Translations under genes and position numbers: made by a program
The notes under the pieces: generated by a model
The model's database searches: none
Seen by the model: the letters and a program-made list of their open reading frames with translations, nothing else
What the model was told of the DNA's origin: nothing
Source: Acetobacteraceae bacterium
GTDB lineage: Bacteria; Pseudomonadota; Alphaproteobacteria; Acetobacterales; Acetobacteraceae
NCBI GenBank assembly: GCA_024280945.1
Contig: JAMXLO010000147.1
Coordinates: 1 to 64,000, forward strand
Direction of reading: 5' to 3'
DNA length: 64,000 nt
Shown: piece after piece, positions 9,176-18,174 of the stretch
Layout: each line of letters begins with the position of its first letter
Numbering within the stretch: the first letter of the stretch is position 1

Positions 9176-10054
9176 GTGATGACCAGAGGCGGGATCGTCC
9201 AACGGTCTGAGTCACGCGCTCAACTTGAAGATCTAAGGCTTGGTGAGGTCAACCTGACCTCATCAGGCCTCAGACCCGGGGTTACCCTCACGGCCGATGA
9301 TTTCGGCCTGACTGAGTCGGTCAATGAGGCGGTGGAACGCGCTTACCGCGCGGGGAAACTGCACGCCGCCAGCCTGATGGTGGCAGGGAGCGGCGCCGCT
9401 GACGCCGTGCGGCGTGCCCGCGGGATGCCGGGGCTGCGCGTGGGGCTGCATCTGGTGGTGGTGGAGGGGCCGGCTGCACTGCCAGCAGGCAAAATTCCCG
9501 ATCTCGTCGATGCAAAAGGTCGATTTCCGTCCCAGCAGCTTCGCCTGGGCATCGGCTATTTCGCCAGGCCGCGTGTCCGCCGACAATTGGCCGCGGAGAT
9601 CCGCGCCCAGTTCGCGGCCTTCGCAGCGACCGGACTGACACTGCATCACGCGGATGCCCACAAGCACATGCACCTGCACCCGACGGTGGCACAGCTGATG
9701 CTGGACATCGGCCGTGAATTTGGCCTCCGACGCGTGCGGGTTCCAACGGAGCCGCCGGCAGTGCTGGCGCGTTGTGGGACCCACGCAGGCTTCGGAGCGC
9801 ATGCGCTGTATCACTGGTCACGCGTGCTGCGTCGACAGGTTCGGGCGAGGGGGATGACAACGACGGATTACTGTTTCGGCATCGCCTGGAGCGGGCACAT
9901 GACGTCCGAACGTTTGGGGCGATTGCTTAGAGAATTGCCGAAAGGGGAGAGTGAAATCTATTTTCACCCAGCAGTTGAGCGAGACGCGCAGCTACGCCGC
10001 CTCATGCCCGACTACGAGCATGAGGCGGAACTGGAAGCCTTGCTGCGCGCTTAG
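9176..10054 (+). CDS. hpnK: ChbG/HpnK-type deacetylase
   Basis: The 292-residue protein belongs to the YdjC/ChbG/HpnK carbohydrate-deacetylase fold. It shows the metal-binding start LTADDFGLTESVNEAVERAY, then GLRVGLHLVVVEGPAALP and HHADAHKHMHLHPTVAQLML, whose histidines and aspartates form the metal site. It ends EIYFHPAVERD...YEHEAELEALL, as in HpnK. HpnK is the hopanoid-cluster member of the family. No squalene-hopene cyclase lies in the window, so the hopanoid role rests on similarity only. The start is GTG 9176, immediately followed by an in-frame ATG at 9179. The first 30 residues are poorly conserved and a later start is possible. Confidence 0.82.
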   Translation: MMTRGGIVQRSESRAQLEDLRLGEVNLTSSGLRPGVTLTADDFGLTESVNEAVERAYRAGKLHAASLMVAGSGAADAVRRARGMPGLRVGLHLVVVEGPAALPAGKIPDLVDAKGRFPSQQLRLGIGYFARPRVRRQLAAEIRAQFAAFAATGLTLHHADAHKHMHLHPTVAQLMLDIGREFGLRRVRVPTEPPAVLARCGTHAGFGAHALYHWSRVLRRQVRARGMTTTDYCFGIAWSGHMTSERLGRLLRELPKGESEIYFHPAVERDAQLRRLMPDYEHEAELEALLRA

Positions 10055-10055
10055 T

Positions 10056-12161
10056 TCAATGCAGCCAGCCCGCGAGAATCGCCAGCAGCAGCAGCGCCAC
10101 GATGTTGGTGATCTTGATCATCGGGTTGACCGCAGGACCGGCGGTGTCCTTGTAGGGATCGCCCACGGTATCGCCGGTGACCGCCGCCTTGTGGGCCTCG
10201 GAACCTTTGCCGCCGTGGTTGCCTTCCTCAATGTATTTCTTGGCGTTGTCCCAGGCGCCGCCGCCTGAGGTCATCGAGATCGCGACGAACAATCCGGTGA
10301 CGATCGTGCCCAGCAGCATTGCACCCAGGGCAGAGAAGGCCTGCACGCGACCGGCGATGATATCGATCACCACCCACAGGATGATCGGCGCCAGCACCGG
10401 CAGCAGCGATGGCACAATCATCTCGCGGATCGCGGCCCGTGTCAGCAAATCGACCGCGCGGCCGTATTCCGGCTTCCCCGTGCCTTCCATGATGCCGCTT
10501 ATTTCGCGGAACTGACGACGCACCTCTACCACCACGGAACCCGCGGCACGCCCGACCGCGGTCATGCCGAGAGCGCCGAACAGGTAGGGAAGCAGGCCGC
10601 CGATGATCAGCCCGATCACCACGAACGGATCCTGCAAGGTGAACGGCACGTCGAGATTGGGGAAGTAGTGCTTCAGGTCCTGCGTATAGGCGGCGAACAG
10701 GACCAGCGACGCGAGACCCGCCGAACCAATTGCATAGCCCTTGGTTACGGCCTTCGTGGTGTTGCCCACCGCATCGAGCGCATCGGTGGTGACGCGCACA
10801 TCAGCGGGCAGATCGGCCATCTCCGCTATGCCGCCGGCGTTGTCGGTCACTGGGCCGTAGGCGTCCAGTGCGACGATCATGCCGGCAAGCGACAGCATGG
10901 TGGTCACTGCCACCGCGATGCCGAACAGGCCGGCGATCATGTACGTCACCAGGATGCCGATGCAGATGACGATGGCCGGCAGCGCGGTAGCTTCCATCGA
11001 AACCGCCAAGCCCTGGATCACGTTGGTGCCGTGTCCGGTGGTAGAACTCTGGGCGATCGATCGAACGGGTCTGAACTCCGTCGCGGTGTAGTATTCGGTG
11101 ATCCACACGATAGCGCCGGTCACCGCCAGGCCTACCAGCGCGCAGATGAAGAGCTGCCAGCCCTGCACGGAACCGCCTCCGACGATCGGTAGAGGTGTGC
11201 CAAAGCCGATGAACCAGGCGATGATGATCGCGATCCCGACGATGGACAGGGCGCCGGTGACCATAAGGCCCTTGTAGAGCGCCTTCATGATCGCGTTGTC
11301 GGGGCCGAGTTGCACGAAGTACGTGCCGATGATCGAAGTAAAGATGCAGATGGCGCCGATGCCGAGTGGCAGGAGGAGCATGGCGTCGCGCACCGGTCCG
11401 GTGAAGAAGATCGCGGCCAGCAGCATCGTCGCGACGATGGTCACGGCATAGGTCTCGAACAGGTCGGCGGCCATGCCGGCACAGTCGCCAACGTTGTCGC
11501 CGACGTTATCTGCGATGACGGCAGGATTGCGGGGATCGTCCTCGGGAATGCCGGCTTCGACCTTGCCGACGAGGTCGGCGCCCACATCGGCGCCCTTGGT
11601 GAAGATGCCGCCGCCGAGCCGCGCGAAGATCGAAATAAGCGAGCCGCCGAAGCCAAGGGCCACCATCGCTTCCAGCACGCGCCGAAGTTCGTCGTCGCTG
11701 GCGTTGGCCATGCCGCTGCGCAGGATGAAGTAGTAGCCGGCGACACCAAGCAGCCCGAGGCCGACAACGAGAAGCCCGGTCACTGCGCCTGCCCGGAATG
11801 CCAGGCCAAGACCGGCTGCCAGGCCTTGCTTGGCGGCCTGAGCGGTCCGGACATTCGCCCGTACGGAAACGTTCATACCGACATAGCCGGCGGCTGCCGA
11901 GAGGACCGCGCCGATGATGAAACCGATCGCCACGTGGATGCCCAAGGTCAGGCCGAGGATGATCAGGATCACCACGCCGACGATGCCTATGGCTGTGTAC
12001 TGGCGATTGAGATAGGCGCGGGCGCCTTCCTGGACGGCGCCGGAAATCTCCTGCATCCGTGCGGTGCCGGCATCCGCGGCGAGCACCTGTTTGCTGGTGA
12101 CCACGCCGTAGATCAGCGCCAGCAGACCGCAGACGATGATCACGAATTGGGCCAGTTGCAT
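10056..12161 (-). CDS. hppA: K+-independent H+-translocating pyrophosphatase
   Basis: HppA hydrolyses pyrophosphate at the inner membrane and pumps protons. The protein has 701 residues with about 16 membrane segments. The pyrophosphate-binding stretch is [20 protein letters not shown], followed by [20 protein letters not shown]. The segment [19 protein letters not shown] has Lys where K+-dependent enzymes have Ala (GNTTAA), so this copy is predicted K+-independent. The C-terminal [20 protein letters not shown] is also canonical. It is convergent with hpnK, leaving a 1-nt gap between stops. Identification is certain; the K+ assignment follows the known Ala/Lys rule. Confidence 0.97.
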   Translation of the reverse strand: MQLAQFVIIVCGLLALIYGVVTSKQVLAADAGTARMQEISGAVQEGARAYLNRQYTAIGIVGVVILIILGLTLGIHVAIGFIIGAVLSAAAGYVGMNVSVRANVRTAQAAKQGLAAGLGLAFRAGAVTGLLVVGLGLLGVAGYYFILRSGMANASDDELRRVLEAMVALGFGGSLISIFARLGGGIFTKGADVGADLVGKVEAGIPEDDPRNPAVIADNVGDNVGDCAGMAADLFETYAVTIVATMLLAAIFFTGPVRDAMLLLPLGIGAICIFTSIIGTYFVQLGPDNAIMKALYKGLMVTGALSIVGIAIIIAWFIGFGTPLPIVGGGSVQGWQLFICALVGLAVTGAIVWITEYYTATEFRPVRSIAQSSTTGHGTNVIQGLAVSMEATALPAIVICIGILVTYMIAGLFGIAVAVTTMLSLAGMIVALDAYGPVTDNAGGIAEMADLPADVRVTTDALDAVGNTTKAVTKGYAIGSAGLASLVLFAAYTQDLKHYFPNLDVPFTLQDPFVVIGLIIGGLLPYLFGALGMTAVGRAAGSVVVEVRRQFREISGIMEGTGKPEYGRAVDLLTRAAIREMIVPSLLPVLAPIILWVVIDIIAGRVQAFSALGAMLLGTIVTGLFVAISMTSGGGAWDNAKKYIEEGNHGGKGSEAHKAAVTGDTVGDPYKDTAGPAVNPMIKITNIVALLLLAILAGWLH

Positions 12162-12282
12162 TCTGCTTGATCCTCTGGTCGTTGCTTATGGGCCAAGCGA
12201 CAGAATCGTGCCGCGGCCCGCTGGGTGGGCCGGGCGTATGCCAGATAGCTCAACGAGTGGCAAATCAGTGCCGGGGCTAAAC

Positions 12283-13269
12283 CTATAGGTATTCCGCCAG
12301 TCTTGGCCGGAACCATTCCAGAGAGCGCCTGATCCCCTGCTCGAGCGAAACCTTTGGCTCCCAGCCGGTCGCGGTCCGAAATGCACGGTCATCGGCATGG
12401 TAGCTGCCGATGTCGATCGTGGCACGATCGGCAGGAAACTCCCGGGTCACGTATCGCGCCGGAGGGCCGGCAATGCTGACCAGGAGGTCGGCGATGTCAT
12501 GCAGCGAGGCGGGCGGCGGGCCGCCGATGTTGAAGATCTGCCCGTGACACCCGGGCGTCGCGGCGGCCAGCAGGAACGCCTCGGTGACATCGTCAACGTA
12601 GGTCAGGTCGCGCAACTGCGGCCCGCCCCACACCTCGAAAGCGCGCCCCTCCAGGACGCAGCGCAGCCAAATCCCCAGGAAGGTCTGGCGCGCGTCGCGG
12701 ATACGTAGCCGCGGACCATAGCAGTTGGTCAGGCGCAACGAAACGACCGGGCGTCCGCGTACCCGATGTTCCAGCATCCAGTATTGTTCGCCGGCGAACT
12801 TGGACACCCCATTGGCGTCGGGGGGAGCGACGGGCTGGTTCTCGTCGACCGGCAGTTTTTGCGCGCGGCCATAGAACTGACGCGTCGAAGCGTGCACCAC
12901 CACAGCATCCGGTGCTGCCTCGCGCGCGGCCTGGATCAGGCGCACCTGCGCGACCGCGTTCACGGCGATGTCCGCCAGCGGATCGTTCTGCCCCCCCATG
13001 TGGCTGGTCTGCGCGGCGAGATTGAAGATAACCGAGGTCCCCTCGCATACGTTGCGCAGGTCCATCTCGCGAATATCACCACGCACCAGTTCGATCGGTG
13101 CATCCGCCAGGTTCGCCGGGTTCGCGCCGCCGCCGAACAGGAATCCGTCCAAGGCCACCACACGAGCACCACGTTGCACCAGCGCGTGGCACAGATTGGA
13201 GCCAAGGAACCCTGCTCCACCAGTGACCAGAACCCTGCGTCCTTGCCAGGTCATATCGCCTCTATGCAT
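12283..13269 (-). CDS. NAD-dependent epimerase/dehydratase (extended SDR)
   Basis: This 328-residue protein is an extended short-chain dehydrogenase acting on nucleotide sugars. It starts with a Rossmann GGAGFLGSN at residues 14-22 and has NLAAQTSHMGGQNDP, typical of sugar-nucleotide epimerases and dehydratases. The catalytic YxxxK position reads NGVSKFAGEQY, so Asn replaces the usual Tyr while the Lys is kept. A minority of related epimerases share this NG-x-x-K form. It sits 3 nt downstream of the K+ channel gene, so both are probably on one transcript, although no functional link is evident. The substrate is unknown. Confidence 0.85.
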   Translation of the reverse strand: MHRGDMTWQGRRVLVTGGAGFLGSNLCHALVQRGARVVALDGFLFGGGANPANLADAPIELVRGDIREMDLRNVCEGTSVIFNLAAQTSHMGGQNDPLADIAVNAVAQVRLIQAAREAAPDAVVVHASTRQFYGRAQKLPVDENQPVAPPDANGVSKFAGEQYWMLEHRVRGRPVVSLRLTNCYGPRLRIRDARQTFLGIWLRCVLEGRAFEVWGGPQLRDLTYVDDVTEAFLLAAATPGCHGQIFNIGGPPPASLHDIADLLVSIAGPPARYVTREFPADRATIDIGSYHADDRAFRTATGWEPKVSLEQGIRRSLEWFRPRLAEYL

Positions 13270-13272
13270 CGA

Positions 13273-14211
13273 TCAGCGTTCGCCGCCGGCGCTGCGCGTG
13301 ATCTCGCTGAAGCCGAACAGCAGCATCAGCAGACCCGACACCACCTCCAACGAGGTGATGGCGCGCACCAGCGACGATGTCGGCGCTATATCGCCGAAGC
13401 CTAGCGTCGTAATTGTGGCAATGCTGAAATAGAGCGCATCGACGAAGCTGATCCGGGTCGGCTCGGCATGAACGGCAAACTGCGGCATCGCCGCCGTCAG
13501 ATCGGCGATGCGATAAAGACAGGCAAAAACCACCACGAGCAGCGCATAGAACGTGATGAACGCCACCATGGGGCGGATCAGCCGATCGAACCGTACAGCG
13601 ACGCCTTCGAAGACCATTGCGATATCGATCATCACCAGGATCACATCGCGTATCGAGGCGATGACAAGCAGTGAGACCAATCCCGTGGCCGCCAGCAGGG
13701 CAATGCCCTGTTGCTGCGCATCGAGTTGCAGGCGCGGCAGCGCGAAAGACGCCGCACCGACCGCAAGCGCTCCGAACAACCAGCCGCTGATCCGAGGCAG
13801 GCGTTGCAGCTCGCGTATGCGGCGCGCATGGATGATGGAGTAGATGGCACGCCGACGGGCAAAGCAGCCGCACAGGAAAGCCAGCACCGGCATGGCCACG
13901 GCGCCTAGCGCGAAGGGACGGGTCGCGTCGGGAAAATTGGCCTCGCGGAAGAACTCGAAGGCGCAGGCATAAATCGCCAGAAAATTGGCAACCACCATGC
14001 CAAAGTGCGCCCCGCCCGAGAACAGTAAATAAAAAAACCCGAAGCCGACGGCGCAGGTGATCAGCGACGAGAGGGTCGCTGTCCAGTCCACGCCGATCGC
14101 GGCGGCAACAAGGCCGATCAGCGCCAGCGTGAAGCCGGTCGAGCGCAGCCAATGCCGATCCAGCGTGACGAGGTGCTCGCGCGAACGGACCCGGGTTGGG
14201 CGGCGGTTCAC
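13273..14211 (-). CDS. Potassium channel family protein (ion_trans_2)
   Basis: This 312-residue membrane protein has a polytopic N-terminal part (about five hydrophobic segments) and a C-terminal two-helix pore module. The pore contains YFSIATITTLGFGDIAPTSS, whose TTLGFGD is a K+ selectivity filter. An Arg/Gln-rich cytoplasmic stretch lies in the middle (ARRIRELQRLPRIS). The start is ATG 14211 (MNRRPTRVRSREH). It is the first gene of a probable pair with the epimerase. K+ conduction is inferred from the filter; a regulatory domain such as RCK is not seen. Confidence 0.85.
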   Translation of the reverse strand: MNRRPTRVRSREHLVTLDRHWLRSTGFTLALIGLVAAAIGVDWTATLSSLITCAVGFGFFYLLFSGGAHFGMVVANFLAIYACAFEFFREANFPDATRPFALGAVAMPVLAFLCGCFARRRAIYSIIHARRIRELQRLPRISGWLFGALAVGAASFALPRLQLDAQQQGIALLAATGLVSLLVIASIRDVILVMIDIAMVFEGVAVRFDRLIRPMVAFITFYALLVVVFACLYRIADLTAAMPQFAVHAEPTRISFVDALYFSIATITTLGFGDIAPTSSLVRAITSLEVVSGLLMLLFGFSEITRSAGGER

Positions 14212-14404
14212 GGCAGGACGGCGGCCCCGGAGGTCGCCCCGGAGATCGCTGTGTCAGCAAGGGGTGTCTCGCGTGAGCAGCGATCGCTAGGCATCTGAAC
14301 GCTCCACGTTCACGGACCAGTGTAGCAGAGCGGCAAGATTTCGCTGAATGGAAGTTTGACCAGCCTTAAGGCCGCCGCGGGCGCAAGTCTTTACCGCCAC
14401 AGTG

Positions 14405-15154
14405 TCATCGGACCATCAGCCGCGGCACCGAGGCGACCAGCAGCACAATTCCCGAAAGGCTCAGCAGGACAAGTATGAGCCGGCGAAACCCGGCATCGCT
14501 GAACCGCGTGTAGAGCCGCACACCGAGCAGCGTGGGAACGATCATTGCCGGTGCCACCAGGACGAAGAGGAACAGCGTTTCGCGGGTAATGAGGCCGCTG
14601 GCACTGTACAATGCCAATGTCAGCGACTGCATCGACAGGCTGAAGACCTGGAACACGGCACGCTGCTCGTGTCGGCTCCAGCCTCGCAGCGAGCACCATA
14701 GCGTCGGAGCCGGTCCGTTCAGCCCGCCCAAACCGCCCATCATCCCGCCGATCAGCCCGACGCTGGCGTCGGCCAACCCGCCGCCGGCGGTGATGCGGGG
14801 CATGGTCCTCAGGCCAAGCATCAACGGGCAGTAGACGAGGAGGACCAATCCGACCGTCAGCTTGAACAGGGTCTGGTCGATATAGTGCAGCAGCCACACG
14901 CCGATCGGCGTGCCGATGCTGCCACCCAGCACGAAGGGACAGACGCGGCGTCGGTCAAAGCCGCCGCGAAACGCGCGGATCGACAGCAGCTGGCCAACCA
15001 GGGAACCGAAGACGACCAGTGGGCCAGCGACCTGCGGCGCGAGCACCCATACCCAGACCGTCATCGCGACAAGGCCGAAGGCGAACCCGGACAGACCCTG
15101 GACGAGGCCGCCAGCGATTGTTCCGAGCACGACATACCAGGCGAGCGCATCCAT
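14405..15154 (-). CDS. TauE/SafE family permease
   Basis: This 249-residue integral membrane protein has about eight segments in two repeats. It matches the TauE/SafE family, which contains sulfite and organosulfur anion exporters and many untested members. The N terminus LGTIAGGLVQGLSGFAFGLV and the second-repeat GGMMGGLGGLNGPAPTLW are the paired glycine-rich motifs of this family. The start is ATG 15154. It is divergent from the parE leader by 40 bp. The transported substrate cannot be deduced. Confidence 0.85.
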   Translation of the reverse strand: MDALAWYVVLGTIAGGLVQGLSGFAFGLVAMTVWVWVLAPQVAGPLVVFGSLVGQLLSIRAFRGGFDRRRVCPFVLGGSIGTPIGVWLLHYIDQTLFKLTVGLVLLVYCPLMLGLRTMPRITAGGGLADASVGLIGGMMGGLGGLNGPAPTLWCSLRGWSRHEQRAVFQVFSLSMQSLTLALYSASGLITRETLFLFVLVAPAMIVPTLLGVRLYTRFSDAGFRRLILVLLSLSGIVLLVASVPRLMVR

Positions 15155-15194
15155 CGGCTGGCGGTGAATACAGCTAACTCAGGAGGCACCCAAC

Positions 15195-15326
15195 ATGCGC
15201 GGCATCTCCTGCGGTCGTCAGGCACCCCTCATCGGGCCCCCCACATCGGGCCCCCACATCGGGCCCGTTGCCCTGACTCCTCCGCCCCGGCTAGGGTGCC
15301 GAAGAAGGCCTGAGAACACAGCATGA
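15195..15326 (+). CDS. 43-codon leader ORF overlapping the parE start
   Basis: The ATG at 15195 follows a full Shine-Dalgarno (AGGAGG, 15181-15186) with 8-nt spacing. The frame runs 43 codons (MRGISCGRQAPLIGPP...) and ends at a TGA (15324-15326) that overlaps the parE ATG as ATGA. The peptide is Pro/Gly-rich because it spans a short tandem DNA repeat. ParE itself has only a weak, distant purine run upstream. The layout fits translational coupling or a leader peptide. Conservation is unknown, so this is a proposed gene. Confidence 0.35.
   Translation: MRGISCGRQAPLIGPPTSGPHIGPVALTPPPRLGCRRRPENTA
15230..15267. repeat. Short tandem repeat upstream of parE
   Basis: The core CATCGGGCCC occurs three times, beginning at 15230, 15244 and 15257, with spacers CCCCA and CCA. 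The repeat lies in the leader between the TauE-like gene and parE and is inside the proposed 43-codon ORF. Its changing unit length (14 then 13 bp) means copy-number change could shift that ORF's frame. Confidence 0.7.
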
Positions 15327-17284
15327 ACGATCTGTTCAGCGGCAAGGGAGCCGAGGGCTACTCTGCCAAGGATATCGAGGTTCTGGAGGGGCTGGAGCCG
15401 GTTCGCCGCCGTCCCGGGATGTATATCGGGGGGACCGACGAGGCTGCGCTGCACCATCTCGCGGCAGAGCTGCTGGACAACGCCATGGACGAGGCGGTTG
15501 CGGGACATGCCAGCTTCATCGAAGTGACGCTGGAGGCGGGCAACTGGCTCACGGTCCGTGACAACGGCCGGGGAATCCCGGTCGATCCGCACCCCAAGTT
15601 CAAGAATCTCAGCGCCCTGGAGGTGATCTTCACGACGCTGCACTCAGGCGGCAAGTTCGGTGGCAAAGTCTATGCGACGTCCGGCGGGCTGCACGGGGTC
15701 GGCAGTTCGGTGGTCAACGCGCTGTCCGAGGTCATGGAGGTCGAGGTCGCGCGCGATCGCGTGCTGTGGAAGCAGAGCTACGCACGCGGCAAGCCTACCT
15801 CGAAGTTGATCAACGCTGGGGCGGTGCACAATCGCCGAGGCACGTCCATACGCTTCAAGCCGGATCCGAAGGTGTTCGGCGCAATTGGCTTCAGCCCGGT
15901 CCGCCTGTATCGGCTGTGCAGGTCAAAGGCCTATCTGTTCCGCGGCGTCCAGATCCGCTGGGCCTGTGATCCAGGGCTGCTGAAGGGCGCCAAGGATGAC
16001 ACTCCGGCCGAGGCGGTACTGCATTTCCCCGGCGGGCTGCGTGACAGCCTCGAGGCCGAGATCGGCGAAAATGCACGGGTGCTGCCGCAGGTCTGGGCTG
16101 GCGAGGCAGATCTCGCTGGCAGTGCCGGAAGAGCCGAGTGGGCCGTTGCGTGGCTGGAGGAGGTCGAGGGGTTCATCCATTCCTACTGCAACACGATTCC
16201 CACGACACAAGGTGGCACCCATGAGGCCGGCTTTCGGGCTGCTCTGCTGAAGGGGCTGCGCGCATGGGGCGAGCAGCGGGGCAATCGGCGCGCGACACAG
16301 GTCGTGGCTGATGACCTGCTTGGGCCATGCGCCGTGAAGCTCTCGGTCTTCCTGCGCGATCCTCAGTTCCAGGGGCAGACCAAAGAGAAGCTGACGACCG
16401 TCGAGGCGACCCGCTTGGTGGAGAGCGCGCTTCGGGATCGGTTCGATCATTGGCTGGCGGGCAATCCGGCTCAGGCCGACAACCTGCTCGCCTTTGTCAT
16501 CGAGCGTGCCGAGGACCGTCTCCGGAGACGTGAGACCAAGGACACCGCGCGCAAATCAGCCACGCGCCGGCTGCGGCTGCCAGGCAAATTGACCGACTGC
16601 ACCCGCGAAAATGCCGCTGAAACCGAGATCTTCCTGGTGGAAGGTGATTCAGCCGGCGGCTCGGCCAAGCAGGCGCGCAACCGCGAGACGCAGGCCGTGC
16701 TGCCGCTGCGCGGCAAGATTCTGAATGTGGCCAGCGCATCGGCTGACAAGCTACGGCAGAACCAGGAGCTCAAGGACCTGATCGAGGCGCTGGGATGCGG
16801 GGTGGGGGAGCGGTTCGATCGCGCCAAACTGCGCTACGGGCGCATAATCATTATGACTGATGCCGATGTCGACGGGGCACACATCGCCTCACTGCTGATG
16901 ACCTTCTTCTACCGTGAGTTGCCTGACCTTGTGCGTCATGGACATGTCTACCTCGCCCAGCCGCCGCTGTATCGGCTGACCCAGGGGACAAAGTCAGTCT
17001 ACGCAATGGATGACGCTGACCGTGAGGCGAAGACGAAAGGCGAGTTCAAGGCAGGGGCAAAGGTCGAAGTGAGCCGTTTCAAAGGTCTAGGAGAAATGCC
17101 CCCATCACAGCTCAAGGAAACAACCATGGATCCGGCAAAACGCACGCTCCTGAAGGTTGTAGCGCCGCCAGACGAACGTGCGCGAACGAGCCAACTGGTC
17201 GAAAGCCTGATGGGACGGCGACCGGAACTGCGCTTCCAGTTCATTCAGGAGAAGGCACGGACGGTCGAGGAATTGGACATCTGA
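15323..17284 (+). CDS. parE: DNA topoisomerase IV subunit B
   Basis: ParE is the ATPase subunit of topoisomerase IV, which decatenates daughter chromosomes. The 653-residue protein shows the GHKL ATP-binding motifs LLDNAMDEAV and DNGRGIPVDP, then SGGKFGGKVYATSGGLHGVG, the QTKEKLTTVEA segment, and a Toprim domain with EGDSAGGSAKQARN and DADVDGAHIASLL. It ends with the RPELRFQFIQEKARTVEELD typical of ParE rather than GyrB. The absence of the GyrB-type insert and the overall length support ParE. The start ATG at 15323 overlaps the stop of a small leader ORF. Identification is certain. Confidence 0.97.
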   Translation: MNDLFSGKGAEGYSAKDIEVLEGLEPVRRRPGMYIGGTDEAALHHLAAELLDNAMDEAVAGHASFIEVTLEAGNWLTVRDNGRGIPVDPHPKFKNLSALEVIFTTLHSGGKFGGKVYATSGGLHGVGSSVVNALSEVMEVEVARDRVLWKQSYARGKPTSKLINAGAVHNRRGTSIRFKPDPKVFGAIGFSPVRLYRLCRSKAYLFRGVQIRWACDPGLLKGAKDDTPAEAVLHFPGGLRDSLEAEIGENARVLPQVWAGEADLAGSAGRAEWAVAWLEEVEGFIHSYCNTIPTTQGGTHEAGFRAALLKGLRAWGEQRGNRRATQVVADDLLGPCAVKLSVFLRDPQFQGQTKEKLTTVEATRLVESALRDRFDHWLAGNPAQADNLLAFVIERAEDRLRRRETKDTARKSATRRLRLPGKLTDCTRENAAETEIFLVEGDSAGGSAKQARNRETQAVLPLRGKILNVASASADKLRQNQELKDLIEALGCGVGERFDRAKLRYGRIIIMTDADVDGAHIASLLMTFFYRELPDLVRHGHVYLAQPPLYRLTQGTKSVYAMDDADREAKTKGEFKAGAKVEVSRFKGLGEMPPSQLKETTMDPAKRTLLKVVAPPDERARTSQLVESLMGRRPELRFQFIQEKARTVEELDI

Positions 17285-17366
17285 TCTCAACACAGCTGTT
17301 GCATCGAGGACACATGCGCCCAGACGTGATTGGACCTGGCCAGTCCGAGGGCAGTCTGATGCCGGC

Positions 17367-17942
17367 ATGGGTCGTTTCGTTTCACAGCACGCGCGAGGTA
17401 CTTCTGTCAGGCGCCTGGCCGAGCGCCTTTTAGCCGTCGCCACCGCCAACCCTACACTGATTGGGCGTAGCGACCCGATCGACGTCCTGTCGGACGAGCA
17501 GTCGTCTCAGACAGGGGCGCTGCGGTCCGATCCAGCGCTCGATGCGCGCCCAAATTTGCAGGAACTCGGGTCGATGCCCGTCGCCGCGACGCGGCACGCC
17601 GAGGCCCAATCGGAACAGGTCCGCCCCGCCAGCCGGAAGCTGGGACGCAAGACGATGATCGTCGACTGCTTCGGTGCGGTGGGTCTGCTTATCGGTGTGA
17701 CTGGCGACGTCGCTGGCACCGGTCCGGACGCCAAGCTGTCTCAGATCCGCAAGGAAGTCGCTGTCCTGAACGATCGGCAGCGCCAGGCACGGGGGCAACT
17801 TGGCACATTCGCATCCCGGCTGAGTTCGTCAGTCACACGGGCCGCGGTGGCAGCCGACAGTGCCGGGCCCGGCAGTCCGGTGGTTGCCCCGTCGGTGCCG
17901 GCGCTCCACTTTGTGGCCGGTATTAACCCAATTTTCCGGTAG
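17367..17942 (+). CDS. Hypothetical protein with one hydrophobic segment (doubtful)
   Basis: This is an open frame of 191 codons between parE and the sigma-54 activator gene. It contains a possible membrane segment, VDCFGAVGLLIGVTGDVAG, at about residues 98-117, followed by a charged stretch, KLSQIRKEVAVLNDRQRQAR, that could form a short helix. No family was recognised. No good ribosome-binding site was seen, and the opposite strand is also open over much of the stretch. It may be a real lineage-specific protein or only an open frame in GC-rich DNA. Confidence 0.3.
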   Translation: MGRFVSQHARGTSVRRLAERLLAVATANPTLIGRSDPIDVLSDEQSSQTGALRSDPALDARPNLQELGSMPVAATRHAEAQSEQVRPASRKLGRKTMIVDCFGAVGLLIGVTGDVAGTGPDAKLSQIRKEVAVLNDRQRQARGQLGTFASRLSSSVTRAAVAADSAGPGSPVVAPSVPALHFVAGINPIFR

Positions 17943-18174
17943 CCGTTGCAGCCGCGAGTTGAGCCTCGTGCCCATGCAGGCTGAGTTGCCCAACGTAGCG
18001 ATCCGTAATGTTCTCCTTGTCCTCGAGCGTCACATCCCAGATGTTAGTCCTGAGCTTAACGTCAACCACTATTGACAAGGGTTTTGTGGATACGCAACGA
18101 ATGAACTGCCACGGAAGTAGCGCTCTATTCACGAACGATTGGTCCGGAACAAAAAGAGTGGGTGGTCGTTACGT

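Noticed and set aside
17923-18132. Minus-strand frame of 69 codons (TNIWDVTLEDKENITDRYVG)
   Set aside because: Composition is plausible, but it lacks a ribosome-binding site and a recognised family, and the space is small; left uncalled.
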